Source of the DNA: Niallia taxi
Lineage (GTDB): Bacteria > Bacillota > Bacilli > Bacillales > Cytobacillaceae
Reading direction: 5' to 3'
Length of the DNA stretch: 64,000 bases
Assembly (NCBI RefSeq): GCF_004005475.1
Contig: NZ_RZTZ01000002.1
Coordinates: 830,197 to 894,196 of the forward strand
The notes beneath the pieces were generated by a model. It was not told the origin of the DNA. It did no database searches and was given only the letters and a program-made list of their open reading frames with translations. Below, piece by piece: positions 25,725-35,310 of this stretch. The translations under genes and the position numbers were made by a program. Numbering within the stretch: position 1 is the first letter of the stretch; each line of letters begins with the position of its first letter.

Positions 25725-26534
25725 TTATTCCTTTTTTACGTCATAAAGGCCCAATGCTTTCAAAACACGATGATAGGGACATTTTATTGGGATTGTATCA
25801 TCATCACGGAGAAAATATTGCTTCCATTCTTGATTATCTAAATCTCCATAACTATTCAATGCAGGATGAATGTCGATTGAGTCATAATTCCCAAGTCTTT
25901 TTCGAATTTTAGTTTTGATTCGCCCAGCTACTGTAGGTTTTTGATTAAATTCCTGCAGCACCCATCTTGGGGTTATAGCAAGCATCATATTATGTGAATT
26001 TCTGCTTTGCCGATTTATATGTGCAGGTGTGGCACAATACATGAAGTATTGTTCACCAAAAAAGCAAAATTCCCATAAAGAATGGTCAGGATCCTTAGGG
26101 ATATGTTTTGGCCATTCCATGTCATCAAGGCTTGCTAGTTTACCTAGCTGCTCCCAAAAAATCTCTTCATATTGTTCCACACTAATATGCTGCAAGTCTG
26201 CAGGTGTTTCATAAAAGACAATTAGGGAGGTGTATTTTCCAAAGGACCGAGATGCTTCTGTGTAGGCCTTCAGCAGAGCAGCGAAATCAAAGCTGCTTTT
26301 ATCTAGTCTGGGATCACCGAGAAATCCGTATCTTAATTCATTTGTGGTAAATCCAATCACCGCAGGTATGCACGGAAAAGGCTTTTCTTTATCTGTCATT
26401 TTTACTTTAAACGCTTCAAAGGCTTCCTTCTGCCATCCATCAGGACTGTTTTGTTCTAAAGTATCCTTATCAAACAGACTATTAATTATTCTCACCTCAC
26501 TGTATGCACTAATACTGTATTCATTACAAATCAA
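25725..26534 (-). CDS. YqcI/YcgG family protein
   Basis: Up to 269 residues. The family pattern is clear: GWQKEAFEAFKVKM, FPCIPAVIGFTTNELRYGF, the FWEQLGKLASLDDMEWP stretch, SLWEFCFFGEQYF and RNSHNMMLAITPRWVLQEF. Function of the family is not established. The TTG at 26534 has no ribosome site, and family members usually begin nearer the SLFDKDTLE segment, so translation may start about 14 residues later at GTG 26495. Single gene, with A+T-rich flanks. Confidence 0.75.
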   Translation of the reverse strand: MICNEYSISAYSEVRIINSLFDKDTLEQNSPDGWQKEAFEAFKVKMTDKEKPFPCIPAVIGFTTNELRYGFLGDPRLDKSSFDFAALLKAYTEASRSFGKYTSLIVFYETPADLQHISVEQYEEIFWEQLGKLASLDDMEWPKHIPKDPDHSLWEFCFFGEQYFMYCATPAHINRQSRNSHNMMLAITPRWVLQEFNQKPTVAGRIKTKIRKRLGNYDSIDIHPALNSYGDLDNQEWKQYFLRDDDTIPIKCPYHRVLKALGLYDVKKE

Positions 26535-26698
26535 AAGGGAATATGTCCAAACCTTTTGGCTGAGGAAGAGCTGGAAAAAATTAATGTATAGAAAGGGTTT
26601 ACAGACTTCTTCAAGAATAGATATATAATGTCTATCAATAGATAATTTCTTAAATTAAATTATTTATTGATTGAAAGTTTAAATGTGGAGTGAGGAAC

Positions 26699-27409
26699 TT
26701 GAACAAGAGGCGGTTAATTTGGACGATAATAATTGTGTCAGTTGCTTTCTTATTTTTATTTAGTGTCTATAAATGGATGAACTCACGCACCTATCAATTA
26801 GTTGGCACGATAGTAAATCATGTAGAAACAAAGGAAAAGCTGGTAGCTTTGACATTTGATGACGGACCGACAGGAAATGTGGATGACCTGCTGCCGCTTT
26901 TGGACAAATATAATGCCAAGGCAACCTTTTTTCTAATAGGAAGAGAACTGAAAGGGAATTTACCAGCTGCAGAAAAGATAGTAGCCGCAGGGCATCAAAT
27001 CGGCAATCATACCTATTCACATAATCGCATGGTTTTTAAATCTCTTAGCTTTATTAAAGAAGAAATAGAAACCACGGATGCGTTAATACGGGAGGCAGGC
27101 TTTGAAGGAGAAATAGACTTTCGTCCGCCTAATGGTAAAAAACTAGTAGGTTTGCCTTATTATTTAAACAAAAATGACAGAGAAACAATTACATGGAATC
27201 TTGAGCCTGACAGTTATTACGAGGAACCAAAAGATAAAGTGAATTATGTTAAGGAAAATATAAGCCCAGGCTCCATTATATTGCTTCACCCAATGTATGA
27301 TAAGACAGGGAATGAATATAAAACGACTGAAGGGATATTATCGGCATTAACAGATATGGGGTACAGGTTCGTAACCATAAATGAGCTGCAAGAAGCAGAA
27401 AGTAGATGA
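26699..27409 (+). CDS. Polysaccharide deacetylase (CE4, NodB homology domain), membrane-anchored
   Basis: About 236 residues. An N-terminal hydrophobic helix (about 7-24) anchors or exports it. The NodB domain follows with VALTFDDGPTGN (metal Asp pair), NHTYSHNRM (HxxxH), DFRPPNGKK and IILLHPMYD. It should deacetylate peptidoglycan or another N-acetylated glycan outside the membrane. Start uncertain: TTG 26699 is spaced 8 bp from GGAG, and GTG 26690 overlaps that site. Monocistronic, 90 bp before the GGDEF gene. Confidence 0.87.
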   Translation: MNKRRLIWTIIIVSVAFLFLFSVYKWMNSRTYQLVGTIVNHVETKEKLVALTFDDGPTGNVDDLLPLLDKYNAKATFFLIGRELKGNLPAAEKIVAAGHQIGNHTYSHNRMVFKSLSFIKEEIETTDALIREAGFEGEIDFRPPNGKKLVGLPYYLNKNDRETITWNLEPDSYYEEPKDKVNYVKENISPGSIILLHPMYDKTGNEYKTTEGILSALTDMGYRFVTINELQEAESR

Positions 27410-27498
27410 AACAAAACCATCCTTTAACTTTATATAGAATTGGATTAATTTACATAGGATATAATCATTGCTATCCGGTTTCATCGCTCATATAATAA

Positions 27499-28905
27499 AT
27501 GATACACAGTACTAAAGAACTAGTTAATACGGAAATAGAAAGGGTTAATCCTATGGACTTTACTCAGCGCCTTTCTTTTTTGAAGCATCATGAGGGCGAG
27601 CTTCGCCTGCTTATTGATATGATTGAGGAATTTATTGTCTTAAAGGACGGTTCAGGCAAATGGATTTTGGCGAATAAAAAAGTCATTGATACATATTGTT
27701 TAGCTTCTATTTCGTATCAAGGCAAAACAGATCTGGAGCTTGCTGAATTGATTCCAGAATTGGAAGAAAAGTTTATTGATAATTATCAATCAGATGAAGA
27801 AGCGTGGTATTATGGCAGCTCCTTTAAGATGGAAAAATCCTTATTTGATCAACATGGTGTCGAACATACTTGGGAGGTTATAAAGACCCCTGTATTTGAT
27901 GATGAGGGAAACAGAAGCCATTTAATTATCGTTTCCCGCAACATAACAGACCGTAAAAAATCAGAGGAATTACTATATCAACGGGAGCGGAAATTTAGAG
28001 TGATTACTGAAAACATGAAGGATATTATCCTGCTTGTTAACAGTGATGGTTTCATTCAGTATGCCTCGCCATCTTATGAAAAAATATTGGGTATAACCCC
28101 TGAATTGCTAAAACGAGAAAACATCTTAACTCAAGTTCATCCAAATGATGTAAGTGACATACAAGAGCGGCTTGATAAGGTGTCAATAAGGAAAACACTT
28201 GAACATAAATTTGAATTAAGACTAATCGATGCAAATAAACAATATCGATGGTTTGAAGCAAACTGCTCTTGTGTGAAAAAGCAATCCGGTGTTTTAGAGT
28301 ATATCATTTTAGCTGCAAGAGAAATTTCTGAACGGAAACAGTATGAACACCGTCTGGAAAAAATGGCTTACCAAGATTACTTAACAAAAATACCTAATAG
28401 ACGGTCTTTAATGGAGAGTCTGCCTAATTTAATAAAGGATGCAGAGGAAAACGAAAAATTGCTAGCAATTGCATACCTTGATCTTGATTTTTTTAAACAA
28501 ATTAATGACACATACGGACATGAAATCGGTGACAGGCTGTTAGCACTTTATGTGAAAAGGATAGAAAATAATTTACGTGAGACAGATAAAATCGCAAGAG
28601 TAGGTGGAGATGAATTTATCATCACGATTGAGGCGCTTAACAGTAAAGAAGAAGCAGTGAAAATCATATCCAGATTATGCGAGAGTCTGAAAGAGCCTTG
28701 GAAAATAGATGATGAGCATATGTTGCTAACAACCTCTTCAATGGGTGTTTCCTTGTACCCAACAGATGATACAGATATTGAAGCATTATTGAATAAGGCA
28801 GATATCGCATTGTATGCTGCTAAAAATAACGGCAGAGGGCAATATCAATTTTATTCAAAAGCGACTTGTCATATTAAGAATAGTAATACAAAAACAACTT
28901 CTTAA
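27499..28905 (+). CDS. PAS-PAS-GGDEF diguanylate cyclase
   Basis: 468 residues, soluble. Two PAS domains (about 35-155, ending IIVSRNITDRKKSEELL, and about 165-280, ending LAAREISERKQYEHRL) and a GGDEF domain (about 295-455). The active site ARVGGDEFIITI is intact, and RETD five residues before GGDEF is a complete inhibitory I-site, so it should make cyclic di-GMP under product feedback. No EAL domain. The ATG used has a weak ribosome site; ATG 27553 is an alternative. The 3' end is inside a terminator shared with the facing gene. Confidence 0.88.
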   Translation: MIHSTKELVNTEIERVNPMDFTQRLSFLKHHEGELRLLIDMIEEFIVLKDGSGKWILANKKVIDTYCLASISYQGKTDLELAELIPELEEKFIDNYQSDEEAWYYGSSFKMEKSLFDQHGVEHTWEVIKTPVFDDEGNRSHLIIVSRNITDRKKSEELLYQRERKFRVITENMKDIILLVNSDGFIQYASPSYEKILGITPELLKRENILTQVHPNDVSDIQERLDKVSIRKTLEHKFELRLIDANKQYRWFEANCSCVKKQSGVLEYIILAAREISERKQYEHRLEKMAYQDYLTKIPNRRSLMESLPNLIKDAEENEKLLAIAYLDLDFFKQINDTYGHEIGDRLLALYVKRIENNLRETDKIARVGGDEFIITIEALNSKEEAVKIISRLCESLKEPWKIDDEHMLLTTSSMGVSLYPTDDTDIEALLNKADIALYAAKNNGRGQYQFYSKATCHIKNSNTKTTS

Positions 28906-28928
28906 AAACGCTAAGAAGTTGTTTTTAG
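28891..28928. terminator. Bidirectional terminator between GGDEF and phzF-like genes
   Basis: A 14-bp stem (28891-28904 with 28912-28925) with A-run left and T-run right, overlapping the stop codon of the GGDEF gene. Confidence 0.88.
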
Positions 28929-29821
28929 TTAGAATAATTTGCCTTCAATTGTAATAGAAGCGGCTCCCGCCACCTCAATAATCGGGCTTTGTCCATGTGG
29001 CTTAACCGTTACATAAACCGTTCCGGGTCTGTTCATTGTTTGCCCTTGAGAAATGGTGAGTGTATGTGTTTTATTTGCTTCAAGGAAGTGTTCTACATAT
29101 AAATAGCCTGCTAAAGCGCCGTTAGCTGAACCTGTCACTGGATCTTCATCAATGCCGATAGCCGGACAAAAATCTCTTGTATATAAATCAAATTCGTCAG
29201 CTCCTTCAAAGGTAAACAAGTGGGTTGTTGCAATCCCATGCTCCTTATTCATGTTGCCTAACCTGACTTTTTTGGGATAGCATTATCTATAGCTGCCCTT
29301 GTTTTCACAGGAATAAGTAAATGCCAAATGCCTGTATTGCTCTTCTTAATAGGAAATCTATCATCAATATCTTCTATATTAATTCCTACTAGTTCTGAAA
29401 TCGTTTTTGTATCTAAAGAAATGCTTTCGACTCTTGGGCTTACTTGAGTCATTGAAACAGATTCAAGAATGCCAGCTTTAAGCGACCACTTTACGGGAAT
29501 GACACCTATATTAGAGCTGAAGCAAATGGTATCAGACTTATTAATCCAGTCGTATTTTGTCCCCATCAGCCATGCAGCAGCAATTGTTGCATGCCCACAA
29601 AAATCTACCTCCTCTGTTGGTGTGAAATATCTTATTTTATAATCTGCAGTATCATCATCTGATTGCAGTAAAAAGGCTGTTTCAGACAGATTTAATTCAT
29701 TCGCAATTTTCTGCATCTCACTTTCAGTCAAACTGTCTGCTATTGGTACAACACCTGCAGGATTACCTCCAAACGATTTAGCAGTAAATGCATCGATATG
29801 GAAAATTGGTAGCGATCTCAT
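28929..29821 (-). pseudogene. PhzF-family isomerase gene split by a -1 shift at an A-run
   Basis: Two adjacent frames give one PhzF-like protein. 29821-29258 encodes the N-terminal 187 residues (FGGNPAGVV, catalytic-Glu segment LNLSETAFLL, DFCGHAT). 29252-28929 and the codons before it continue with NKEHGIATTHLFTFEG and DEDPVTGSANGALAGYL. The break is at CCA AAA AAG followed three codons later by TAG; slipping back one base gives PKKVRLGNMNKEHG, a seamless family sequence of about 295 residues. Either a one-base loss in an A7 tract, a sequencing error, or programmed frameshifting, because A-AAA-AAG is a classical slippery heptamer. Good AAAGGAG before the ATG. Confidence 0.8.
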
Positions 29822-30051
29822 CTCAATATTCTCCTTTATATGTAGTTACTTTCCTCCATCTTATTTTGTTCTAGCAAACAAGTAAATGAATTTGCATTAA
29901 TAAGAGTGCATTAAGTCATTTTTCTGAGTGTTTTTTCTTTGGATGCAAAATAGTTATTTATACCTATTAGATGTTTAGGAAGGGATGTATTAAAACTGGA
30001 AATCATATGGTATTCTTAGTTTGATATAGGATAAAAGTTGGGGTGGGGGAA

Positions 30052-31347
30052 ATGATTTTTACAAAAAAGAGAGAAAAGCAGGGTATAGATGCCCAGTTCA
30101 CTTTAAGGGATGTAGAGTTAAACATTGATACACATAGCGAGGTTTATAAACAGGTCCAAATGATTGGTTTAACGCCAGAGGATTTAATCCAAATAAAAAG
30201 AATGCATCCATTTGTGCTGCAGCATATAGATGCAATTGTAGATAGGTTTTATAAAAATCTGGAAAATGAGCCGTCTCTGTTGAGGATTATTAATGATAAC
30301 AGCTCGATTGAACGCTTGAAAAAAACTTTACGGACACATATATGTGAAATGTTTGCAGGCGAAGTAAATTCACAGTTTATTGAAAAGCGTATTCGGATTG
30401 CCCATGTTCATGTAAGGATTGGCTTACAGACTAAATGGTATATGTGTGCTTTTCAGGATTTGCTTTTGTCGCTACTAGCAATAATAGAGGAACACTTTCC
30501 TAATAAAGAGACACATATTCCGATGATAAGAGCTGTATCAAAAATACTAAATTTAGAACAACAGCTCGTGTTAGAGGCTTATGATGCCGAATCAGCACGG
30601 ATAAAGGAAGCAGTGGAAAAGGATAAAAGCCTTATCCGTCACAGTGTTACAGAAGCCTCTCAAAACCTGGCATCCATTTCAGAGGAAACGAATCAATCGT
30701 TTCAGAGTCTTATTACCCAGTCAAATGATATTATTGTATTCGCCAAAAAAGGTGCAGACCTTGCGAGCCTTGCAGAAAGCAAGGCTTTACAAGGAAAAGA
30801 ACAAATTAACAGCCAAGCAGACAATATGATATACATCAATCAAAAGGTAAATGACATTTCAAAGGATGTCCATGCTTTGCTTTCTATCACAAACCAAATG
30901 GCTGAAATCATCAATATTGTCAAAGGAATTGCCGACCAAACGAATCTTCTATCATTGAATGCTGCAATCGAAGCAGCAAAAGCAGGGGAACATGGCTTAG
31001 GGTTTGCCGTTGTTGCCGGCGAGGTGAGGAAGCTTTCCGATGATACGAAAAAATCTGTCGCAAATGTAGCAGCACTAATCCAGAATACAAATGGCCAAAC
31101 AGAAAAACTAACTGCTTCCCTAGATAAAATTATGGATGATATTACAAAAGGCAATGAAAATATGCAGGAAACTGCAGAGCACTTCCAGCATATTTTTGAT
31201 GCGATGCGTGAAACAAAAGTGCAAAATAATCGAATAGATGAGGAGCTAGCTTCGTTCCTTCATGTAATAAATGAAATGGGCATTGATTTCAAAGAAGTAG
31301 CTGTATCTGCGGACAAATTAACCTTGATAGCTAATGATATGGAATAA
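30052..31347 (+). CDS. hemAT: Heme-based aerotactic transducer (globin-coupled methyl-accepting protein)
   Basis: 431 residues, nearly identical in size to B. subtilis HemAT. Globin-coupled sensor domain (about 1-180) with proximal heme histidine His120 in HVRIGL, then an MCP signalling coiled coil (about 200-430) with the hairpin tip [36 protein letters not shown]. No membrane helices: a soluble oxygen receptor feeding CheA/CheW. Start ATG 30052 behind GTGGGGGAA; a GTG at 30043 lies within that site. Monocistronic with a strong terminator. Confidence 0.94.
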   Translation: MIFTKKREKQGIDAQFTLRDVELNIDTHSEVYKQVQMIGLTPEDLIQIKRMHPFVLQHIDAIVDRFYKNLENEPSLLRIINDNSSIERLKKTLRTHICEMFAGEVNSQFIEKRIRIAHVHVRIGLQTKWYMCAFQDLLLSLLAIIEEHFPNKETHIPMIRAVSKILNLEQQLVLEAYDAESARIKEAVEKDKSLIRHSVTEASQNLASISEETNQSFQSLITQSNDIIVFAKKGADLASLAESKALQGKEQINSQADNMIYINQKVNDISKDVHALLSITNQMAEIINIVKGIADQTNLLSLNAAIEAAKAGEHGLGFAVVAGEVRKLSDDTKKSVANVAALIQNTNGQTEKLTASLDKIMDDITKGNENMQETAEHFQHIFDAMRETKVQNNRIDEELASFLHVINEMGIDFKEVAVSADKLTLIANDME

Positions 31348-31350
31348 ACA

Positions 31351-31381
31351 AAAAAAAAGCTGGCAGCGCCAGCTTTTTTTT
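31351..31381. terminator. Bidirectional terminator after hemAT
   Basis: AAGCTGGC (31357-31364) and GCCAGCTT (31368-31375) with A8 before and T8 after; also ends the facing DUF378 gene. Confidence 0.92.
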
Positions 31382-31613
31382 AGTGGTTTGTTCTTACATG
31401 CTGATCAGAAGTTCGTTCCTTCGGAGACATAAATAACATACCGATATTAATTAATCCTGCAATACCAACTACGCCGTAAACAATTCTAGATAATGCTGCA
31501 TCTTGTCCGCCGAAAATTGCTGCAACTAGATCCCATTGGAAGAATCCGATTAACCCCCAGTTAATTGCTCCGATAATAGTAAGAACTAATGCTGTTTTCT
31601 GTAATGCTGTCAT
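31380..31613 (-). CDS. DUF378 family small membrane protein (YuzA-like)
   Basis: 77 residues with two helices: LVLTIIGAINWGLIGFFQWDLVAAIFGG and RIVYGVVGIAGLINIGML, the hallmark GAINWGL...VYxxVGxAG pattern of DUF378. Function unknown. AAAGGAGGAATAGTC precedes the ATG. Convergent with hemAT through a shared terminator. Confidence 0.88.
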   Translation of the reverse strand: MTALQKTALVLTIIGAINWGLIGFFQWDLVAAIFGGQDAALSRIVYGVVGIAGLINIGMLFMSPKERTSDQHVRTNH

Positions 31614-31810
31614 GACTATTCCTCCTTTAGTATAGTTTGTTTTCTTAGTTTGTATTTACACTGTTTGGAGAGAAGTGAAACATATTGTGGGAAGGTAAAT
31701 GTATCCAAAAAAAGAGGAACCCAAAAAACCCCCAATCTTAACACGAAGAATAAATAATTTTATCTAACTTTGAAAGACTGGAGCAGGGGTTAATAAATAG
31801 AGAATGGATT

Positions 31811-31935
31811 TAAAATTAGTTCGTTCTTTTTCGCGCTCGTTCCCGCTTTCTACGGGGAGGAAGCTGAGCCTCGGGGTCTCAGCATTTCCTCTATTTCCCT
31901 TAGTAGTTGAGTGGCTTCCGCTCCATACCACTAAG
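31811..31935 (-). repeat. Fold-back intergenic repeat, copy 2
   Basis: Reverse-orientation copy of the element at 13984-14127. Read on the minus strand it begins CTTAGTGGTATGGAGCGGAA and ends AACGAACTAATTTTA. It is shorter in the middle: the CCCGCAGGCGAAGACGAGG portion of copy 1 is partly missing. No ORF in the 434-bp spacer 31614-32047; the only other structure is the hairpin at 31969-32010. Confidence 0.85.
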
Positions 31936-31968
31936 TTTTTTAATTATTGTTTTTAAATCGTATACATA

Positions 31969-32010
31969 AAAACCAAACTATTAATAAATAACGTTAAGTA
32001 GTTTGGTTTT
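31969..32010. terminator. Long-stem hairpin flanking repeat copy 2
   Basis: AAAACCAAACTA (31969-31980) pairs perfectly with TAGTTTGGTTTT (31999-32010). The arms resemble those of the hairpin at 63723-63769 beside repeat copy 4, so it appears to travel with the repeat and could terminate the minus-strand SH3b gene. Confidence 0.6.
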
Positions 32011-32047
32011 GAAGGAGACTTACATACTTATATCCAAGCCTCTTGTA

Positions 32048-32917
32048 TTAATTTTTACCATAGAAGGTAATGAAGTTATCGTAACCGTCTGTATATACAA
32101 ACTCTAAGTTTTTGCCTTTAGACATTTTTAATGTGATATAACCTTTTAAGTTTTTTCCTTTAGAAAGCATCTCAGACCCATCCAGTTCTTCATCCTCATA
32201 ATCAACTGCGAAGTACCAATTATCAAATACATCATAATATTTGTTGTTAACATATCCTTCTGTCACCCAGCCAACATAGTCCCTTGCTCCATAATTGGTA
32301 ATAGTTAGAGGCAATGCGATATAGCTGTTATTTCCATCGAATAAATAGCTTTCCCCGTATTCATTGATTGGCTTGTCTATCTTCACTGTGAAATTGCCAA
32401 TACGAACCGTTTTTCCAAATGGTACCTTGCTTACTTTTTTGGTTGCAAGCTTAGATGCATAAATATAGCCAGTTTTTCCTTCGTACGATACCTTATACAT
32501 TTTACTGCCGATTACTGATTGTGTTGTCAGCTTAGCGTTTACTGGGACAGATATCAGCTTTTTTTGTTTTTTAGATGTGTTGTCATATAGATTAGCATTG
32601 TCTTTTGTATACAGTGTGACGTTCGTTAGCTTTGTGGAAAGCTTAGAAGCATATACATAGCCTGTTTTGCCGTCAAATTTCACTTTATACATTTTATCTT
32701 TTTTGGCGCTGGCTGTTGTCAGTTTTGTGTTTACTGGGATAGACTTTATCTTTTTTGCATTGCTTTTTGTACTGCTGTATAAATTCGCAGTCGACTTTAT
32801 GTAATAAGTATAAGAAGTCGCGGCATTAGCTGTTTTGGTAAATCCAGTTTGGAATAAAAGGTTTACTGCTAATGCTAATACGATAAAAAATGATATCTTT
32901 TTGAAAAGTTTTTTCAT
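32048..32917 (-). CDS. Secreted protein with two SH3b-like repeats
   Basis: 289 residues. Signal peptide with cleavage near TANAATS (residue 32-34). Two repeats of about 65 residues follow (YIKSTANLYSSTKSNAKKIKSIPVNTKL...YKVKFDGKTGYVYASKL and YTKDNANLYDNTSKKQKKLISVPVNAKL...YKVSYEGKTGYIYASKL), bacterial SH3 folds that bind cell wall. The C-terminal 120 residues form a separate beta-rich domain (IGNFTVKIDKPINEYGESYLF, IALPLTITNYGARDY), like the ligand-binding domains of DUF4352-type lipoproteins. Probably a wall-associated protein; role unknown. GGGGGAAGTACA precedes the ATG. Confidence 0.8.
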   Translation of the reverse strand: MKKLFKKISFFIVLALAVNLLFQTGFTKTANAATSYTYYIKSTANLYSSTKSNAKKIKSIPVNTKLTTASAKKDKMYKVKFDGKTGYVYASKLSTKLTNVTLYTKDNANLYDNTSKKQKKLISVPVNAKLTTQSVIGSKMYKVSYEGKTGYIYASKLATKKVSKVPFGKTVRIGNFTVKIDKPINEYGESYLFDGNNSYIALPLTITNYGARDYVGWVTEGYVNNKYYDVFDNWYFAVDYEDEELDGSEMLSKGKNLKGYITLKMSKGKNLEFVYTDGYDNFITFYGKN

Positions 32918-33139
32918 TGTACTTCCCCCTAATTTTCTCTCTTTTCCAAAAAAGATTTTATCATAAAAACTAGGAAAAAAGTATATGATTTATTCCAAGT
33001 TATGCTAAAATTTTTAACTTTATATGTTTGTTATCTTTATTATTACAAAATGCCCAAATTTTGGATTTTGTTATTGAGTTATATTACTTTTGAAGTGTAA
33101 TATGTAATTAGAAAATTCTTTATATATAGGAGGAGAAAT

Positions 33140-33796
33140 ATGGTTTCAACTTTAGTATTAATCGGATTAATTATTGGGATTATCATATATTCGCTTACAT
33201 ATGTGTATGGAAAAAGTATCGCGAATTTTAAAAGAAGTATGATTGTTTTAGGGGGAGGAATTCTACTTTTACTTACTTCTGTCATAATAATCGGTGGATT
33301 TGCAGGAATGCCTTTTGGGATAATAAGCATTGGAGTAATATTCATGGCGATTATTTTTTTTATCGTCGGAAAGAATACCTTTTGGAAAAAAACGGCTTGT
33401 TTCATTGTGTTGTTATACACCGTTGTCTTTTCAGCATACACGTATTTTAATAAAATTGACTATTGGGTTGTAGACAAAGCGAGCGTAGAAGATCAAGGTC
33501 TACTACCATATTTGCATAATATCGAGGGAGATACATCTATAAGAGGTTATAAGCTGTTTAATATCCTTGAAGGAAGCAAAGGGATTTTTCTTACACTTGG
33601 CGAGGACATGAGTGGGAACACGATAGAATTAGTGGATGTGGAAAATAATAATGGACGTACAGAAATAAAAATCCGCACTAATTATAATAATTCACCTGAA
33701 AAGAATCCTTATATCGTGATTGGCGTAAATAAAGTTGAGCCGGAAATCTTAATTACGGATACAGACGGCACAGTTTATAATGAAATTAATGAATGA
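33140..33796 (+). CDS. Membrane protein with extracellular C-terminal domain (YesK-like N-terminus)
   Basis: 218 residues: four hydrophobic segments in the first 110 (LVLIGLIIGIIIYSLTYVYG, MIVLGGGILLLLTSVIIIGG, IISIGVIFMAIIFFIVG, KTACFIVLLYTVVFSAYTYF), then a soluble domain of about 105 residues (WVVDKASVEDQGLLPYLHN onward). The helical part recalls YesK-type small membrane proteins; the tail is unrecognised. TAGGAGGAGAAAT precedes the ATG. Function unknown. Confidence 0.65.
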   Translation: MVSTLVLIGLIIGIIIYSLTYVYGKSIANFKRSMIVLGGGILLLLTSVIIIGGFAGMPFGIISIGVIFMAIIFFIVGKNTFWKKTACFIVLLYTVVFSAYTYFNKIDYWVVDKASVEDQGLLPYLHNIEGDTSIRGYKLFNILEGSKGIFLTLGEDMSGNTIELVDVENNNGRTEIKIRTNYNNSPEKNPYIVIGVNKVEPEILITDTDGTVYNEINE

Positions 33797-33931
33797 AATC
33801 AAATGAATAGAAAAAATAAAAAACTCACATAATGTTAAAGGAGCATTTGACCATTTTTGGAACCAAATGGACCTTTTGTTCATAAAATTAGCTAAGCAGG
33901 CAATCTCTGATGAAGAAAGTAGGTGGAAAAA

Positions 33932-34111
33932 GTGGACATCAATAGAGCGAAACAGATCTTATCTTCTCCTGCAGAAATCGAAGTCCAATACAACGGAGTA
34001 TCCATCTGGATTGATGAGATTAAAGAGGAAGATCAGACGGCCGTTGTGCATTTAGTTGGCGGTATAGAAGAAAGAACAGAAGTAGATATTGCGAGCTTAA
34101 AAGAAATGTAA
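33932..34111 (+). CDS. sspH: H-type small acid-soluble spore protein
   Basis: 59 residues, the same length as B. subtilis SspH and matching its pattern: DINRAKQILSSPAEIEVQYNGVSIWI, later HLVGG and a VDIASLKEM end. A minor spore-core SASP made late in the forespore. I start at GTG 33932 because AGGTGG (33921-33926) is 5 bp upstream and the protein then begins exactly like SspH; GTG 33923 overlaps that ribosome site. Expected to use sigma-G. Monocistronic with a terminator. Confidence 0.9.
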   Translation: MDINRAKQILSSPAEIEVQYNGVSIWIDEIKEEDQTAVVHLVGGIEERTEVDIASLKEM

Positions 34112-34138
34112 AGGCTTTAGTATAATAATCAATAGAGG

Positions 34139-34169
34139 AAAAGCCCATGTTGGTCATCGGGCTTTTTTT
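34139..34169 (+). terminator. Terminator after sspH
   Basis: AAAGCCC and GGGCTTT arms (about 34140-34165) around a 12-nt loop, followed by T7. Confidence 0.85.
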
Positions 34170-34251
34170 GTATGAAGATAAAACCGCCTGTTCTAATTAA
34201 ACGGTGCCTTGCATACATTTTGAAAAAGATTTGTGCTTATAGGAGGAGTTT

Positions 34252-35178
34252 ATGAAAACAGATGTCTATTTAATTAACGGTTTTTTAGGCAGCGGTAAGA
34301 CGAGCACCCTGTTGAAATGCATGCAATATTTTAAGACGATGAACAAAAAATACGCGATTATCCTTAATGAATTAGGGAATGCCAATTTGGAGCAGCATTT
34401 ATTTGAAGATGAGTCACTATTTGAGCTGTTAAACGGCTGTGTATGCTGCTCTGTCAAAGATGATTTGCGCACAACTCTAGATGAGGTTGCCGCTTTAGCG
34501 CATAATCAAAAAATAGATATAGTGCTTTTAGAAGGAACAGGTGTAGCTAATCCTTCGGAAATAATCGACACCTTTCAAGAGGAGCGTTTTAAGGAACATT
34601 TTCGGCTAAAGGAAAGTATATGTGTGGTGGATGGTCTTCGTGTCAGCGAATATACGAGCATCTTTTCTAGCTCGAAGGAAGTAAGGCAGCTTCAGAAAGA
34701 GCAGATTGAAAGAGGGAGCCTGCTTATTTTAAATAAAATGGATCAACTAACAGAAAAAGCAGCGATTGAAAAAGCAGAGAAAATAATCCGAAAATATAAT
34801 AAACAAGCACCGATTATTCATACAGCTTACGGAGATGGCATCACACTTTATTTAGACGGAAATGATACCACCATCCCTTTACCTCAAGAGGAAGAGGGAG
34901 GACATCATCACCACCACCATCACCATCACATTAAAGCAGTTAAGCTTCATTTTAACCAAGTGGCATCAAAGCAGGATATATTAACAATGCTAGAACAGTA
35001 TGAGGATAAGCTGTTTAGAGCAAAAGGAATTGTAAAAATTAAAGAAGACAAAGAATGGTATCATTTTCAGTATGCTTCAGGGCTAATGGAATGGCAAAAG
35101 CTAGACAAAAGTCCACATTATGCAGGTGAAATTGTGCTTATTGGCGACAACCTACAAAAAGAAGAGTTACATATATAA
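34252..35178 (+). CDS. CobW/COG0523-family GTP-dependent metal chaperone
   Basis: 308 residues of the G3E GTPase family. Walker A GFLGSGKTS (10-18), metal-binding CVCC (63-66), LLEGTGVANP near 92, NKMD near 161, and a run of nine histidines (218-226) before the CobW C-terminal domain. Such proteins deliver zinc or another divalent metal to client enzymes. The His run is encoded by mixed CAT/CAC codons in a natural linker, so it is not a cloning tag. No match to a TCGTAAT-type Zur box is visible upstream. A terminator separates it from the next permease pair. Confidence 0.88.
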   Translation: MKTDVYLINGFLGSGKTSTLLKCMQYFKTMNKKYAIILNELGNANLEQHLFEDESLFELLNGCVCCSVKDDLRTTLDEVAALAHNQKIDIVLLEGTGVANPSEIIDTFQEERFKEHFRLKESICVVDGLRVSEYTSIFSSSKEVRQLQKEQIERGSLLILNKMDQLTEKAAIEKAEKIIRKYNKQAPIIHTAYGDGITLYLDGNDTTIPLPQEEEGGHHHHHHHHHIKAVKLHFNQVASKQDILTMLEQYEDKLFRAKGIVKIKEDKEWYHFQYASGLMEWQKLDKSPHYAGEIVLIGDNLQKEELHI

Positions 35179-35187
35179 ACAGGGCAT

Positions 35188-35217
35188 GTCTGCAGGAATA
35201 ATTCTGCAGACTTTTTT
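35188..35217 (+). terminator. Terminator after the CobW-type gene
   Basis: GTCTGCAG (35188-35195) and CTGCAGAC (35204-35211) with an 8-nt loop and T6. Confidence 0.87.
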
Positions 35218-35310
35218 ATTAGAAGGAAAGGTAGACATAATGGAAGACTACTTCGCATAGAGTAAAAGATAGAGAGACAAGCTGTGAACAATTATTAAAA
35301 GGAGATAGAT

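Noticed and set aside
34903..34929. Nine consecutive His codons suggesting a cloning tag
   Set aside because: Mixed CAT/CAC codons inside a natural CobW linker followed by the C-terminal domain; His-rich loops are normal in this family.
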